From the NCBI RefSeq assembly GCF_013359595.1, contig NZ_JABFMP010000001.1, forward strand, positions 277,224-341,223: DNA of 64,000 nt, read 5' to 3'. Position 1 is the stretch's first letter, and every line of letters begins with the position of its first letter. A program made the position numbers and the translations under genes. The stretch is from Pseudomonas sp. C1C7 (GTDB lineage: Bacteria > Pseudomonadota > Gammaproteobacteria > Pseudomonadales > Pseudomonadaceae). Positions 14,028-23,220 of the stretch are shown one piece after another. The notes under the pieces were generated by a model. That model had not been told where the DNA came from and searched no databases. It worked only from the letters and a program-made list of their open reading frames with translations.

Positions 14028-14801
14028 TCAGGTGCTCAAATAACGCCCAATCAACGCAATCCCGCTCGCCAGCACCAGCCACGTCACCAACCGCACAAAC
14101 GCCTCCCGGGACAAGCGCCTGGTCAAACGCCGACCAACCCACAATCCCAGCGCCATCGCCGGCAGCAAGCAGACCGCCAACACCAGCAACGGCACATCCG
14201 AATACACCCCGGCGAGCGCAAACAGACTCAAACGCACCACCGTGCTGCAACTGATCAGCGCGCTTTGGGTCGCCCGGGCTTCATCCTTGGGCAGTCGGCT
14301 GTTCAGATAAATCGCGTACAAAAAGCCGCCACTGCCAAACAACGCCCCGAACATCCCGCCCACCGTGCCCATCGGCACTGACCATGCGGCCGACAATTGC
14401 GCCGGACGGGCTTTTATCCACAGGCTGTAAATCGCGTAGGCACTGATGAACAGCCCCATCAATAGCAGCAACAGGTCGGATTTGAGGTTCAGCAGGAAAA
14501 TCACCCCAAGGGTGCAGCCCACCGCCATGCACGGCAGCAGCCGCAGTAGCTCGGGCCTGGCCACGTCCCGGCGTGAAGGCAGCAGGTTGCCGAAGGCTGC
14601 GACGAAATCCAGCAGCACCAGCAGCGGGACGATTTTCGACAGTGGCATGAACAGGATCAGGATCGGCCCGGCGACCAATGCGGTGCCGAAGCCGGCGATG
14701 CCGAAAACAATGTAGGCCAGTGCAACGCCGCCCCCAATCACCACCCATTCCCCAGCGCCAAACTGCCACTGGCCCAACCAATCAATCAGCATGTCACTCA
14801 A
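14028..14801 (-). CDS. TSUP (TauE/SafE) family membrane permease
   Basis: A 257-aa integral membrane protein with about eight hydrophobic segments (for example VVIGGGVALAYIVFGIAGFG, LILFMPLSKIVPLLVLLDFV and LLLLLMGLFISAYAIYSLWI) and the glycine-rich TSUP repeat GIAGFGTALVAGPI near the N-terminus. Family members export sulfite, sulfoacetate or related organic anions; the substrate here cannot be read from sequence. It is a single gene, divergent from xseA, with REPs on both sides. Confidence 0.85.
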   Translation of the reverse strand: MSDMLIDWLGQWQFGAGEWVVIGGGVALAYIVFGIAGFGTALVAGPILILFMPLSKIVPLLVLLDFVAAFGNLLPSRRDVARPELLRLLPCMAVGCTLGVIFLLNLKSDLLLLLMGLFISAYAIYSLWIKARPAQLSAAWSVPMGTVGGMFGALFGSGGFLYAIYLNSRLPKDEARATQSALISCSTVVRLSLFALAGVYSDVPLLVLAVCLLPAMALGLWVGRRLTRRLSREAFVRLVTWLVLASGIALIGRYLST

Positions 14802-14808
14802 TCCCTGC

Positions 14809-14897
14809 GTAGGAGCTGGCTAAATCATGTACTGCAGGCTGCGATCTTTTGATCTTGCTCTTTAAAGATCAAGATCGCAGCCTTCGGCAGCTCCTAC
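14809..14897. repeat. REPIN (GTAGGAGCTG..GCGATC type)
   Basis: Two inverted REP arms with the core GGCTGCGATCTTTTGATCTT lie in the divergent TSUP-xseA gap. It leaves only ~45 bases before the xseA start, so the xseA promoter is close to or inside the repeat. Confidence 0.85.
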
Positions 14898-14942
14898 AAG
14901 GGGTCGTGCATTCGGCTCGGGAATGCCTTTAAACTGCGCCCC

Positions 14943-16322
14943 ATGATTAAAGATCCCTTTGCAAGACTCGGCCTGGACCGCGAAGTCCTGACCGTTACTC
15001 AGCTCAACGGCCGTGCGCGGGTGTTGCTTGAAGACGTGTTCAGCAATATCTGGGTCGAGGGCGAAATCTCCAACCTCGCGCGCCCGGCGTCGGGCCACGT
15101 GTACTTCACCCTCAAGGACAGCGGCGCACAGGTGCGTTGCGCACTGTTCCGGCAGAACGCCGCACGGGTGCGCCAGGCGCTGAAAGACGGCCTGGCGGTC
15201 AAGGTACGGGGCAAGGTCTCGCTGTTCGAAGGGCGCGGCGATTATCAGCTGATCCTCGACACCGTGGAGCCGGCCGGCGACGGCGCCTTGCGCCTGGCGT
15301 TCGACGCTTTGAAGGAAAAGCTCAGCGCCGAAGGCCTGTTCAGTGCCGAGCGCAAAGTGCCGCTGCCGGCGCATCCGCAACGCATCGGTATCATCAGCTC
15401 GCCCACCGGCGCGGTGATTCGCGACATCATCAGTGTGTTCCGCCGTCGTGCACCCCAGGTGCAGCTGACCCTGATTCCCACCGCCGTCCAGGGCCGCGAA
15501 GCCACCGCGCAGATCGTCCGCGCCCTGAAACTGGCGGACGCCCGTGGCTTCGATGCCTTGATCCTGGCCCGTGGCGGCGGCTCGCTGGAAGACCTCTGGT
15601 GCTTCAACGAAGAAGCCGTGGCCCGCGCCGTGGATGCCTGCGTGACACCGATCGTCAGCGCCGTCGGCCACGAAACCGACGTGTCGATCAGTGACTTCGT
15701 CGCCGACGTCCGCGCCCCCACCCCGTCCGCCGCCGCCGAACTGCTGGCCCCGGACTCCAGCGATCTGGTGCGTCGGGTCGAGAGCCTGCACCGGCGCCTG
15801 GTGATGCGCATGCGCGACCGCCTGATGCGCGATCGTCTGCGTCTGGAAGGCATTTCCCGGCGTCTGCGTCATCCCGGCGAACGCTTGCGCCAACAAGCGC
15901 AGCGCCTGGACGATCTGGACATGCGCCTGCGCCGGGCCTTCGAGCGCAACCTCAACACCCGTCGCGAACGCTTGATCCGCCTGGAAACCCGCCTGGCCGG
16001 GCAGCATCCGGGCCGGCAACTGGCGATGCTGCGCCAGCGCCTCGACAGCCTCGCCGAACGCCTGCCCCGCGCCATGCGCGAAGGCCTGAAAAGCCGTCGT
16101 CTGCAACTGCACAGCCAGATGCAGACCCTGCACGTGGTCAGCCCGCTGGCGACCCTTGGCCGTGGTTACAGCATTTTGCTGGACGAGCGCGGCAACGCGA
16201 TTCGCAGCGCTGCGCAAACCCAAAACGGCCAGCGCCTGAAGGCCAAGCTGGGTGAAGGCGAACTGCAAGTGCGGGTCGAAGACAATCACCTGACACCCGT
16301 CACCCTTTCTTTACTGGATTGA
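14943..16322 (+). CDS. xseA: Exodeoxyribonuclease VII large subunit
   Basis: A 459-aa catalytic subunit of ExoVII, which with XseB degrades single-stranded DNA. The N-terminal OB-fold (VEGEISNLARPASGHVYFTL) is followed by the catalytic domain with RIGIISSPTGAVIRDI, LARGGGSLEDLWCFN and SAVGHETDVSI, and then a long Arg-rich coiled-coil region. In other pseudomonads xseA lies opposite guaB; here its upstream neighbour is a REPIN and a TSUP gene. Confidence 0.96.
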   Translation: MIKDPFARLGLDREVLTVTQLNGRARVLLEDVFSNIWVEGEISNLARPASGHVYFTLKDSGAQVRCALFRQNAARVRQALKDGLAVKVRGKVSLFEGRGDYQLILDTVEPAGDGALRLAFDALKEKLSAEGLFSAERKVPLPAHPQRIGIISSPTGAVIRDIISVFRRRAPQVQLTLIPTAVQGREATAQIVRALKLADARGFDALILARGGGSLEDLWCFNEEAVARAVDACVTPIVSAVGHETDVSISDFVADVRAPTPSAAAELLAPDSSDLVRRVESLHRRLVMRMRDRLMRDRLRLEGISRRLRHPGERLRQQAQRLDDLDMRLRRAFERNLNTRRERLIRLETRLAGQHPGRQLAMLRQRLDSLAERLPRAMREGLKSRRLQLHSQMQTLHVVSPLATLGRGYSILLDERGNAIRSAAQTQNGQRLKAKLGEGELQVRVEDNHLTPVTLSLLD

Positions 16323-16325
16323 TCC

Positions 16326-17147
16326 ATGCCACGCTTTTTAGCTTCGCTTCTCTTGTTGTGCCTGACGCTCAATGCCCACGCCGATAGCTACATCACGCGC
16401 CTGCTGAACAAACCGGTGCCCGGCGGCGTGGCCGTGGTGGATCTGGGCAGCGCCGCGCAGGCCCCGAAAGCCAGCTATCAGGGCAAACCGGTACTGGTGG
16501 TCAAGGAGCAGAACAACTGGCTGGCGATTGTCGGCGTGCCACTGACGGTCAAGCCGGGGGCGCAGTCCATCAGCAGCGGCGGCCGCACCCTGGGTTTCAC
16601 CGTCGGCAGCAAGAAATACCCGGAACAGCGCATCACCCTGAAAAACACCCAGCAGGTCAATCCGGACCAGGACAACCTCAAGCGCATCGAACGCGAGCTG
16701 GCCGAGCAGATTGCCGCCTACCGCACCTTCAGCCCGAATACGCCGAGCAACCTGTTGCTGGACAAACCGGTCAACGGGCCGCTGTCGAGCAAGTTCGGTG
16801 TACGTCGTTACTTCAACGGTGAAGAACGCAATCCTCACTCGGGGCTGGATTTCGCCGTGCCTGCCGGCACCCCGATCAAGACCCCGGCCGCGGGCAAGGT
16901 GATCCTGATCGGCAATTACTTCTTCAATGGCAACACGGTGTTCGTCGACCATGGTCAGGGCTTCATCAGCATGTTCTGCCATATGTCGAAAATCGATGTG
17001 AAGGTCGGCCAGCAACTGGCGCGCGGTGCGGTGGTGGGCAAGGTCGGCGCGACCGGTCGGGCGACGGGGCCGCACATGCACTGGAATGTCAGCCTGAATG
17101 ATGCGCGGGTGGATCCGGCGATTTTCATTGGGGCTTTCCAACCCTAA
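16326..17147 (+). CDS. M23 (LytM) peptidoglycan endopeptidase
   Basis: A 273-aa secreted protein with signal peptide MPRFLASLLLLCLTLNAHA. A beta-rich N-terminal region follows, then an M23 domain (~155-265) with zinc ligands in NPHSGLDFA and in GPHMHWNV; H209-type SMFCHMSK is also present, so the site looks catalytic. It should cut stem-peptide crosslinks in the periplasm. It starts three bases after the xseA stop, so it is co-transcribed, an association conserved in Pseudomonas. Confidence 0.92.
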   Translation: MPRFLASLLLLCLTLNAHADSYITRLLNKPVPGGVAVVDLGSAAQAPKASYQGKPVLVVKEQNNWLAIVGVPLTVKPGAQSISSGGRTLGFTVGSKKYPEQRITLKNTQQVNPDQDNLKRIERELAEQIAAYRTFSPNTPSNLLLDKPVNGPLSSKFGVRRYFNGEERNPHSGLDFAVPAGTPIKTPAAGKVILIGNYFFNGNTVFVDHGQGFISMFCHMSKIDVKVGQQLARGAVVGKVGATGRATGPHMHWNVSLNDARVDPAIFIGAFQP

Positions 17148-17166
17148 TTTTGCGGTGTGGCTGAGG

Positions 17167-17265
17167 GCCTCTTCGCGGGCAAGCCCGCTCCCACAGGGTG
17201 CTTTGGTGTACACGAAATCTCTGTCACCTCCAGCCACTGTGGGAGCGGGCTGCCCGCGAAGAGGC
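17167..17265. repeat. REPIN downstream of the M23 peptidase gene
   Basis: Arms GCCTCTTCGCGGGCAAGCCC and complement flank a ~45-base loop. It separates the xseA unit from the leuA leader. Confidence 0.88.
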
Positions 17266-17438
17266 CGGCAGCCTCACCACCGAATTTCAATTGCTGACGC
17301 TCAATCATCGGCGCAATCATTCACGCCCCACACCCCGAAATGCGCGATCAAATCGCGACAATCACAGCAAAAGCAGAACTTCTCCCAATTTTTTCTGACT
17401 GCTTGCCATCCTCCCCCCTCAAGGTTAGGGTTGAAGGC

Positions 17439-17516
17439 ATGAAAACCTCTCACACCCTCATCCAGCTCCGTCAGCATCGCAGCTTGTGCCTTGTCAGCGC
17501 ACGACTGCCAGGCTGA
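17439..17516 (+). CDS. Possible leuA leader peptide (25 aa)
   Basis: A short frame starts ATGAAAACC, 88 bases before leuA, and encodes MKTSHTLIQLRQHRSLCLVS followed by ARLPG. Five of 25 codons are Leu. It is preceded by AGGG and GAAGG. A GC-rich segment followed by TTTTTT lies at ~17560-17580, just before leuA. This layout suggests transcription attenuation by leucine supply, but the Leu codons are not consecutive as in enteric leuL, so the call is tentative. The 456-base gap holds otherwise only the REPIN. Confidence 0.4.
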   Translation: MKTSHTLIQLRQHRSLCLVSARLPG

Positions 17517-17603
17517 ATCGCGGCACCTCGTCTCACGCGTTATCCAGAACATTGATCCACCGGCAGGCCGCCTTTTTTCGGCCCACACAATAAGGATTTC
17601 CCC

Positions 17604-19283
17604 ATGAGCATGCTCAAAGACCCGTCTTCGAAATACCGCCCGTTCGCGACCATCAATCTTCCGGATCGCACCTGGCCGTCGAAAACCATCACCGCCGCCC
17701 CGATCTGGTGCAGCTCCGACCTGCGTGACGGCAACCAGTCGCTGATCGAACCGATGGACTCGGCGAAGAAGCTGCGCTTCTGGAAAACCCTCGTGCAGGT
17801 CGGCGTGAAAGAAATCGAAGCCTCCTTCCCGTCCGCTTCGCAAACCGATTTCGACTTCGTCCGCACCCTGATCGAAGACGGTCATATCCCCGACGACACC
17901 ACCATCCAGGTATTGACCCAGGCACGTGAAGACTTGATCGCACGTACTTTCGAATCCCTGCGTGGCGCGAAAAAAGCCATCGTTCACCTGTACAACGCCA
18001 CGTCGCCTTCTTTCCGCCGCATTGTCTTCAACCAGGATGTGAACGGGGTCAAGGAAATTGCCGTGAACGCGGCCAAGCTGTTCGTCAAATATGCCGCCCA
18101 GCAACCTGAAACCGAGTGGACCTTCCAGTACTCCCCGGAAACCTTCAGTGCCACCGAACTGGAAGTCGCCAAGGAAGTCTGCGACGCGGTGATCGAGGTC
18201 TGGAACCCGACGCCCGAGCGCAAGATCATCCTCAACCTGCCGGCCACCGTGGAATGCGCGACCCCGAACATCTACGCCGACCAGATCGAATGGTTCAGCC
18301 GCCACATCAACCGTCGTGACAGCGTGATCATCAGCCTGCACACCCACAACGACCGTGGCACCGGCGTTGCCGCCACCGAGCTGGGCCTGATGGCCGGCGC
18401 CGACCGCGTCGAAGGCTGCCTGTTCGGCAACGGCGAGCGTACCGGTAACGTCGACCTGGTGACCGTGGCACTGAACATGTACACCCAGGGCCTGAACCCT
18501 GGGCTGGACTTCTCCGACATCGACGGCGTGCGCAAGGTCGTCGAAGAGTGCAACCAGATCCAGGTGCACCCACGTCACCCGTACGTCGGCGATCTGGTTC
18601 ACACCGCGTTCTCCGGCTCCCACCAGGATGCGATCCGCAAGGGCTTCGCCCAGCAGAAACCGGATGCATTGTGGGAAGTGCCGTACCTGCCGATCGACCC
18701 GGCCGACATCGGCCGCAGCTACGAGGCGGTGATCCGCGTCAACAGCCAGTCGGGCAAGGGCGGTATCGCCTACCTGCTGGAGCAGGAATACGGCATCAGC
18801 CTGCCGCGTCGCATGCAGATCGAGTTCAGCCAGGTCGTGCAGCGTGAAACCGATCGCCTGGGCCTGGAAATGACCGCCCAGCAGATCCACGCCCTGCTGC
18901 ACAGCGAATACCTGCAAGCCAACGCGCCTTACGCGCTGGTCAGCCACCGCCTGCAGGAAGAAAACGGCCACAGCGCCGTCGAAGTGGAGGTCGCCAGCCA
19001 AGGCCAGGGCGAAACCAACCTGCACTGGCGCGGCAAGGGCAACGGCGCCCTGGAAGCCCTGGTGGCCGGCCTGCCGGTTCCGGTGGAAATCATGGACTAC
19101 AACGAGCACGCCATCGGCGCGGGCACCAATGCCAAGGCAGCCGCCTACATTGAACTGCGTGTGAATGGTGAGCGTGCGGTGCACGGCGTCGGCATCGACG
19201 AAAACATCACCACCGCCAGCTTCAAGGCCCTGTTCAGCGCGCTGAACCGCTCGCTGAGCCAGCCGGAAGCCAAAGCGGCGTAA
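17604..19283 (+). CDS. leuA: 2-isopropylmalate synthase
   Basis: A 559-aa enzyme that condenses acetyl-CoA with 2-oxoisovalerate, the committed step of leucine synthesis. It is the long LeuA form, beginning [20 protein letters not shown], with the DRDG-like [12 protein letters not shown] metal motif, [16 protein letters not shown], and a C-terminal LeuA regulatory domain (~430-555). It is preceded by GGATT and ends at a strong terminator. It is a single-gene unit. Confidence 0.97.
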   Translation: MSMLKDPSSKYRPFATINLPDRTWPSKTITAAPIWCSSDLRDGNQSLIEPMDSAKKLRFWKTLVQVGVKEIEASFPSASQTDFDFVRTLIEDGHIPDDTTIQVLTQAREDLIARTFESLRGAKKAIVHLYNATSPSFRRIVFNQDVNGVKEIAVNAAKLFVKYAAQQPETEWTFQYSPETFSATELEVAKEVCDAVIEVWNPTPERKIILNLPATVECATPNIYADQIEWFSRHINRRDSVIISLHTHNDRGTGVAATELGLMAGADRVEGCLFGNGERTGNVDLVTVALNMYTQGLNPGLDFSDIDGVRKVVEECNQIQVHPRHPYVGDLVHTAFSGSHQDAIRKGFAQQKPDALWEVPYLPIDPADIGRSYEAVIRVNSQSGKGGIAYLLEQEYGISLPRRMQIEFSQVVQRETDRLGLEMTAQQIHALLHSEYLQANAPYALVSHRLQEENGHSAVEVEVASQGQGETNLHWRGKGNGALEALVAGLPVPVEIMDYNEHAIGAGTNAKAAAYIELRVNGERAVHGVGIDENITTASFKALFSALNRSLSQPEAKAA

Positions 19284-19298
19284 AGCTCACTGCCATGC

Positions 19299-19333
19299 AA
19301 AAGGCCCCGGGGTGTGAACCTCGGGGCCTTTTT
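19299..19333 (+). terminator. leuA terminator
   Basis: An 11-base stem (AAGGCCCCG..CGGGGCCTT) with loop and TTTTT tail lies 16 bases after the leuA stop. Confidence 0.9.
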
Positions 19334-19340
19334 GTTTGAA

Positions 19341-19420
19341 GATCAAAAGATCGCAGCCTTCGGCAGCTCCTAAAGGAGTACGCGTTCCCCTGCAGGAGCT
19401 GCCAAAGGCTGCGATCTTTT
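19341..19420. repeat. REPIN between leuA and the amidase gene
   Basis: Inverted arms with core GATCGCAGCCTTCGGCAGCT and complement lie between two convergent genes. Confidence 0.85.
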
Positions 19421-19436
19421 AAAGCTGTTCAGAATC

Positions 19437-20228
19437 TCAGGTGAATTCGAAGGTATCGGCATCCAGATTCGCCGGAAACCTGGTGCGATACGCCTGCAGC
19501 TCCGCCGCATCGAGCACCACCTTGAACACTCCATCCGCCTCCCCCGCACTGAGCAAGGTCTCGCCCTGGAAGTCCAGCACCTGACTGTCGCCGGTGTAGG
19601 CAAAGCCTTTCCCGTCCGTGCCGACACGATTCACCGCCGCCACATAACACAGGTTTTCAATCGCCCGCGCCGGCAGCAGACGGTTCCAGTGCTGGCGCCG
19701 TGCACCCGGCCAGTTGGCGGTGTACAGCAGCAGGTCGGTGTCCTGGGCATCACGGCTCCAGACCGGGAATCGCAGGTCGTAGCAGATCAGCGGCCGCACC
19801 CGCCAGCCCTTGAGCTCGAACTGCACCTGACGCTCGCCGGGGGTGTAGTGGTTGTGCTCGCCGGCCATGCGGAACAGGTGGCGCTTGTCGTAGTGCAGCA
19901 CCTCGCCATCCGGCCGCGCCCACAGCAGGCGATTGCGGTGGCTGCCGTCGGCGGCCTGGACGATCACGCTACCGGTGATCACCGCATCGAGCCTCGCCGC
20001 CTGGGCCCGCAGCCACTTGCTGGTCGGACCGTTCTCCGCCTCGGCCAACGCCTCGGACTCCATTGAGAAGCCGGTGGTGAACATCTCCGGCAGGATGATC
20101 AGGTCAGCCCCGCGAGCCTGTTCCAGCAGCGGTTCGAAATGCGCCAGGTTGGCCTGGCGGTCATGCCAGGCCAAGGTTGTCTGGACCAGCGCAACGGTCA
20201 ATTTCGGCAAGGCACTCAAATCACGCAT
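19437..20228 (-). CDS. Nitrilase-superfamily omega-amidase (YafV-like)
   Basis: A 263-aa carbon-nitrogen hydrolase. The Glu-Lys-Cys triad is visible: Glu in ILPEMFTTGF, Lys in HYDKRHLF, Cys in PLICYDLRFP. Members of this branch hydrolyse alpha-ketoglutaramate or alpha-keto-methylthiobutyramate. It overlaps by 13 bases a YbdL-type methionine aminotransferase, and the pair matches the transaminase/omega-amidase couple that drives glutamine- or methionine-linked transamination forward. Substrate is inferred from family and neighbour. Confidence 0.88.
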   Translation of the reverse strand: MRDLSALPKLTVALVQTTLAWHDRQANLAHFEPLLEQARGADLIILPEMFTTGFSMESEALAEAENGPTSKWLRAQAARLDAVITGSVIVQAADGSHRNRLLWARPDGEVLHYDKRHLFRMAGEHNHYTPGERQVQFELKGWRVRPLICYDLRFPVWSRDAQDTDLLLYTANWPGARRQHWNRLLPARAIENLCYVAAVNRVGTDGKGFAYTGDSQVLDFQGETLLSAGEADGVFKVVLDAAELQAYRTRFPANLDADTFEFT

Positions 20229-21364
20229 AGTTTTTCCGCTGCTTCACGCAGGGTCTCCTGGCGTTTGGCAAAGCACAGGCGCACCAGGCGCTGGCCTTCG
20301 GGTGGCGTCTGGTAGAACACCGAGATCGGGATGCTCGCCACGCCATGTTCGCGGGTCATCCACAGGGCCATTTCGACGTCATTCAGATCCGGGCGGATCT
20401 GCGAGTAGTCGACCAGCTGGAAGTAAGTGCCGGCGACCCGGGTGAAACTGAAGCGCGACGGCGCCAGCAAATCGCAGAACAGGTCACGTTTGGCCTGATA
20501 GAAGCCGGGCAACTCGTCGATGTGCTCCGGGTGTTCGGCCATGAAATCGGCCAGGGCGAATTGCAGCGGGGTCACACCGCAGAAACTCACGTACTGGTGC
20601 ACCTTGCGCAGCTCTGCCGTGAGGGCCGGCGACGCGACCACGTAGCCGGTTTTCCAGCCGGTGACGTGATAGGTCTTGCCGAACGAGCTGACCACGAAGG
20701 CGCGCTGATACAGCTCTTCGTGATTCAGCACGCTGACGTGGGGCACGCCGTCGAACACCAGGTGTTCGTAGACTTCATCGCTCACCAGATAGATGTCGCG
20801 ACCACGAATCAGGTCCGCCAACTGATCCAGCTCCGCACGGCTGATCAGCGCGCCACTGGGGTTATGCGGGGTATTGAGCACGATCATCCGGGTGCGCGGC
20901 GTAATGGCCGCGGCCAGCTTCTCGAAGTCGATGGAGAAATCGTCCAGCCCCAGTTGCACATGCACGCAACGACCGCCGGCCAGCTCCACCGACGGCTCAT
21001 AGCTGTCGTAGGACGGGTCGAACACGATCACTTCGTCACCGCTGTGGATAACGGCCTGGATCGCGCAGAAGATCGCCTGGGTGGCGCCGGGGGTGATGGT
21101 CACTTCATGATCGGCATCGACGCCGACGCCATAGCTGCGGGCGATCTTCGCCGCCACCTGCTGACGCAGCAGCGGCAAGCCGGTCATCGGGGAATACTGG
21201 TTGTGGCCTTGGGCAATATGCCGGCCGACCGCATCGCACAGCGCCTGCGGTGCATCGAAATCGGGGAAACCCTGGGACAGATTGATCGCCCCGGTCTGCG
21301 CCGCGAGCTGAGACATCTGAGTGAAGATGGTGATGCCGACATTCGGCAACTTACTGGTGATCAT
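20216..21364 (-). CDS. PLP-dependent methionine-type aminotransferase (YbdL-like)
   Basis: A 382-aa fold-type I aminotransferase starting MITSKLPNVGITIFTQMSQL. The PLP-binding Lys is in SSFGKTYHVTGWK; NPHNPSG-type NTPHNPSGA and the C-terminal Arg region RLVRLCFAKR are present. The related YbdL transaminates methionine and aromatic amino acids. It is co-transcribed with the downstream omega-amidase through a 13-base overlap, which supports a role in methionine salvage or glutamine transamination. Confidence 0.9.
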   Translation of the reverse strand: MITSKLPNVGITIFTQMSQLAAQTGAINLSQGFPDFDAPQALCDAVGRHIAQGHNQYSPMTGLPLLRQQVAAKIARSYGVGVDADHEVTITPGATQAIFCAIQAVIHSGDEVIVFDPSYDSYEPSVELAGGRCVHVQLGLDDFSIDFEKLAAAITPRTRMIVLNTPHNPSGALISRAELDQLADLIRGRDIYLVSDEVYEHLVFDGVPHVSVLNHEELYQRAFVVSSFGKTYHVTGWKTGYVVASPALTAELRKVHQYVSFCGVTPLQFALADFMAEHPEHIDELPGFYQAKRDLFCDLLAPSRFSFTRVAGTYFQLVDYSQIRPDLNDVEMALWMTREHGVASIPISVFYQTPPEGQRLVRLCFAKRQETLREAAEKLCVI

Positions 21365-21383
21365 CGGTGGGCCCCTGACGGTG

Positions 21384-21495
21384 AGCTTCAAGTTTCAAGC
21401 GACAGGCTGCAAGCGGTCAAGCATCAAAGTCCCACCCACAAAAAAGGGCCCTGACAGGGCCCTTGCGCTTTGACTTGCAGCTTGAAGCTTGCCGC
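21384..21495. repeat. Inverted repeat pair of GCTTCAAG/CTTGAAGC type
   Basis: Arms of the form GCTTCAAGTTTCAAGC and CTTGCAGCTTGAAGCTTGC face each other across ~60 bases that contain the der terminator. This is a repeat class distinct from the GGAGC-type REPs of the other gaps. Confidence 0.6.
21440..21464 (-). terminator. Terminator after der
   Basis: The stem GGGCCCTG..CAGGGCCC is flanked by AAAAAA on the plus strand, giving a T-tract for the leftward der transcript. Confidence 0.85.
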
Positions 21496-21507
21496 TGAGC
21501 GCTGCGT

Positions 21508-22977
21508 CTATTTCTTGTCGCGGCGCTTCTTCTCAGCCTTCTTGTGGTGCGACATCAAGCGACGCTTCTTGTTGACCTGGCGGTCGGTCAGCGTGTTCTT
21601 GTTGCCTTCGTACGGGTTCTCGCCGCCCTTGAACTCGATGCGGATCGGCGTACCGACCAGCTTGAGCACACGACGGTAAGTGTTTTCCAGGTAACGCACG
21701 TAAGACTTCGGCACCTTCTCGATCTGGTTACCGTGAATCACGATGATCGGCGGGTTCGCGCCACCCAGGTGGGCGTAACGCAGCTTGATCCGGCGACCGT
21801 TGACCATCGGCGGCTGGTGCTCGCTGACGGCGTCTTCGAGGATCTGGGTCAGGCGGCTGGTCGGCCAGCGGGTTACCGCCGACTTGAACGAGTTCTGTAC
21901 CGAGCCGTAGAGGTTGCCCACGCCGGTGCCGTGCAACGCCGAGATGAAGTGAATGTCGGCGAAGTCGACGAAGAACAGCCGGCGCTCCAGCTCGGTCTTC
22001 ACGTAGTCACGCTCGCCCGGGGTCATGCCGTCCCACTTGTTGAGCGCGATGACCATGGCACGACCGGCTTCCAGGGCAAAGCCCAGCAGGTTGAGGTCGT
22101 GATCCACCACGCCTTCGCGGGCGTCCATCACGAAGATCACCACGTTGGCGTCTTTGATCGCCTGCAGGGTTTTGACCACGGAGAACTTTTCGACTTCTTC
22201 GTGGATCTTGCCGCGCTTGCGCACACCGGCGGTGTCGATCAGCGTGTACTTCTCTTCGTTACGCTCGAACGGGATGTAGATACTGTCGCGGGTGGTGCCG
22301 GGCTGGTCATAAACGATGACGCGCTCTTCACCGAGCATGCGGTTGACCAGCGTCGACTTGCCGACGTTCGGACGGCCGATGATGGCGATCTTGATCCCGT
22401 CTTTCTCGCTCGGACCAGGAATGCGCTTGGCTTCTTCGCCTTCGGCAACTTCCTCTTCCTCGCCCTCTTCCGGCTCTTCTTCATCTTTCGGGAAGTCGCT
22501 CAGCGCGGTTTCCAGCAGCTGAGTGATACCACGACCGTGGGCGCCGGCGATCGGGATCGCGTCGCCCATGCCCAGCGGGGCGAATTCGGCACGGGCCATT
22601 TCAGGGTCGATGTTGTCGACCTTGTTGGCGACCACGTGGGAACGCTTGTTACGCTTGCGCAAATGCTCGGCGATCATCTGGTCGGCGGCGGTGAAACCCG
22701 CCTTGGCGTCCACCAGGAACAGAACGACATCCGCTTCTTCGATGGCCAGCAGCGACTGCTCGGCCATTTTTTCGTCCATACCATGCTCGTCACCGGAGAT
22801 ACCGCCGGTGTCGATCAGAATGTAGGAACGCCCTTGCCACTTGGCCTCACCGTACTGGCGATCACGGGTCAGACCGGACAGGTCGCCAACGATGGCGTCA
22901 CGAGATCGGGTCAGGCGGTTGAACAAGGTGGACTTGCCGACGTTCGGTCGACCCACCAGGGCGATTACGGGAACCAT
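21508..22977 (-). CDS. der: Ribosome-assembly GTPase Der (EngA)
   Basis: A 489-aa protein with two tandem GTPase domains: G1 motifs GRPNVGKST near the N-terminus and again after residue ~200, G3 DTGG and DTAG, G4 NKVD and NKWD. An acidic linker ([19 protein letters not shown]) joins them and a C-terminal KH-like domain with a Lys/Arg-rich tail ends the protein. It acts in 50S assembly. The start [12 protein letters not shown] is the family start. It lies downstream of bamB as in other gammaproteobacteria. Confidence 0.97.
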   Translation of the reverse strand: MVPVIALVGRPNVGKSTLFNRLTRSRDAIVGDLSGLTRDRQYGEAKWQGRSYILIDTGGISGDEHGMDEKMAEQSLLAIEEADVVLFLVDAKAGFTAADQMIAEHLRKRNKRSHVVANKVDNIDPEMARAEFAPLGMGDAIPIAGAHGRGITQLLETALSDFPKDEEEPEEGEEEEVAEGEEAKRIPGPSEKDGIKIAIIGRPNVGKSTLVNRMLGEERVIVYDQPGTTRDSIYIPFERNEEKYTLIDTAGVRKRGKIHEEVEKFSVVKTLQAIKDANVVIFVMDAREGVVDHDLNLLGFALEAGRAMVIALNKWDGMTPGERDYVKTELERRLFFVDFADIHFISALHGTGVGNLYGSVQNSFKSAVTRWPTSRLTQILEDAVSEHQPPMVNGRRIKLRYAHLGGANPPIIVIHGNQIEKVPKSYVRYLENTYRRVLKLVGTPIRIEFKGGENPYEGNKNTLTDRQVNKKRRLMSHHKKAEKKRRDKK

Positions 22978-23012
22978 GCGGCTCTCCACTTCGTTATTTC
23001 AGAAAATACAAA

Positions 23013-23034
23013 AGCCGCTGCGTGGGCAGCGGCT
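23013..23034 (-). terminator. Hairpin between bamB and der
   Basis: The perfect stem AGCCGCTGC..GCAGCGGCT is followed on the minus strand by TTTTGTATTTT, typical of a terminator for the bamB transcript just upstream of der. Confidence 0.75.
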
Positions 23035-23063
23035 GGTGCTCGAGGGCTTTCCCGGGCGTATTC

Positions 23064-23165
23064 CTGCAGGAGCGAGCTTGCTCGCGATGAACGCATGAAC
23101 ACCGCGTTCTTTCTGGAAGCCAACGTCATCGTTAACCTCCATCGCGAGCAAACTCGCTCCTACAG
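23064..23165. repeat. REPIN between bamB and der
   Basis: Arms CTGCAGGAGCGAGCTTGCTC and complement flank ~50 bases, next to the hairpin at 23013. Confidence 0.88.
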
Positions 23166-23220
23166 ATTCATTCATACCGCCCGGTGTAGCCGCCTGGGGT
23201 ATCCACCCCAAGCATAGTTG

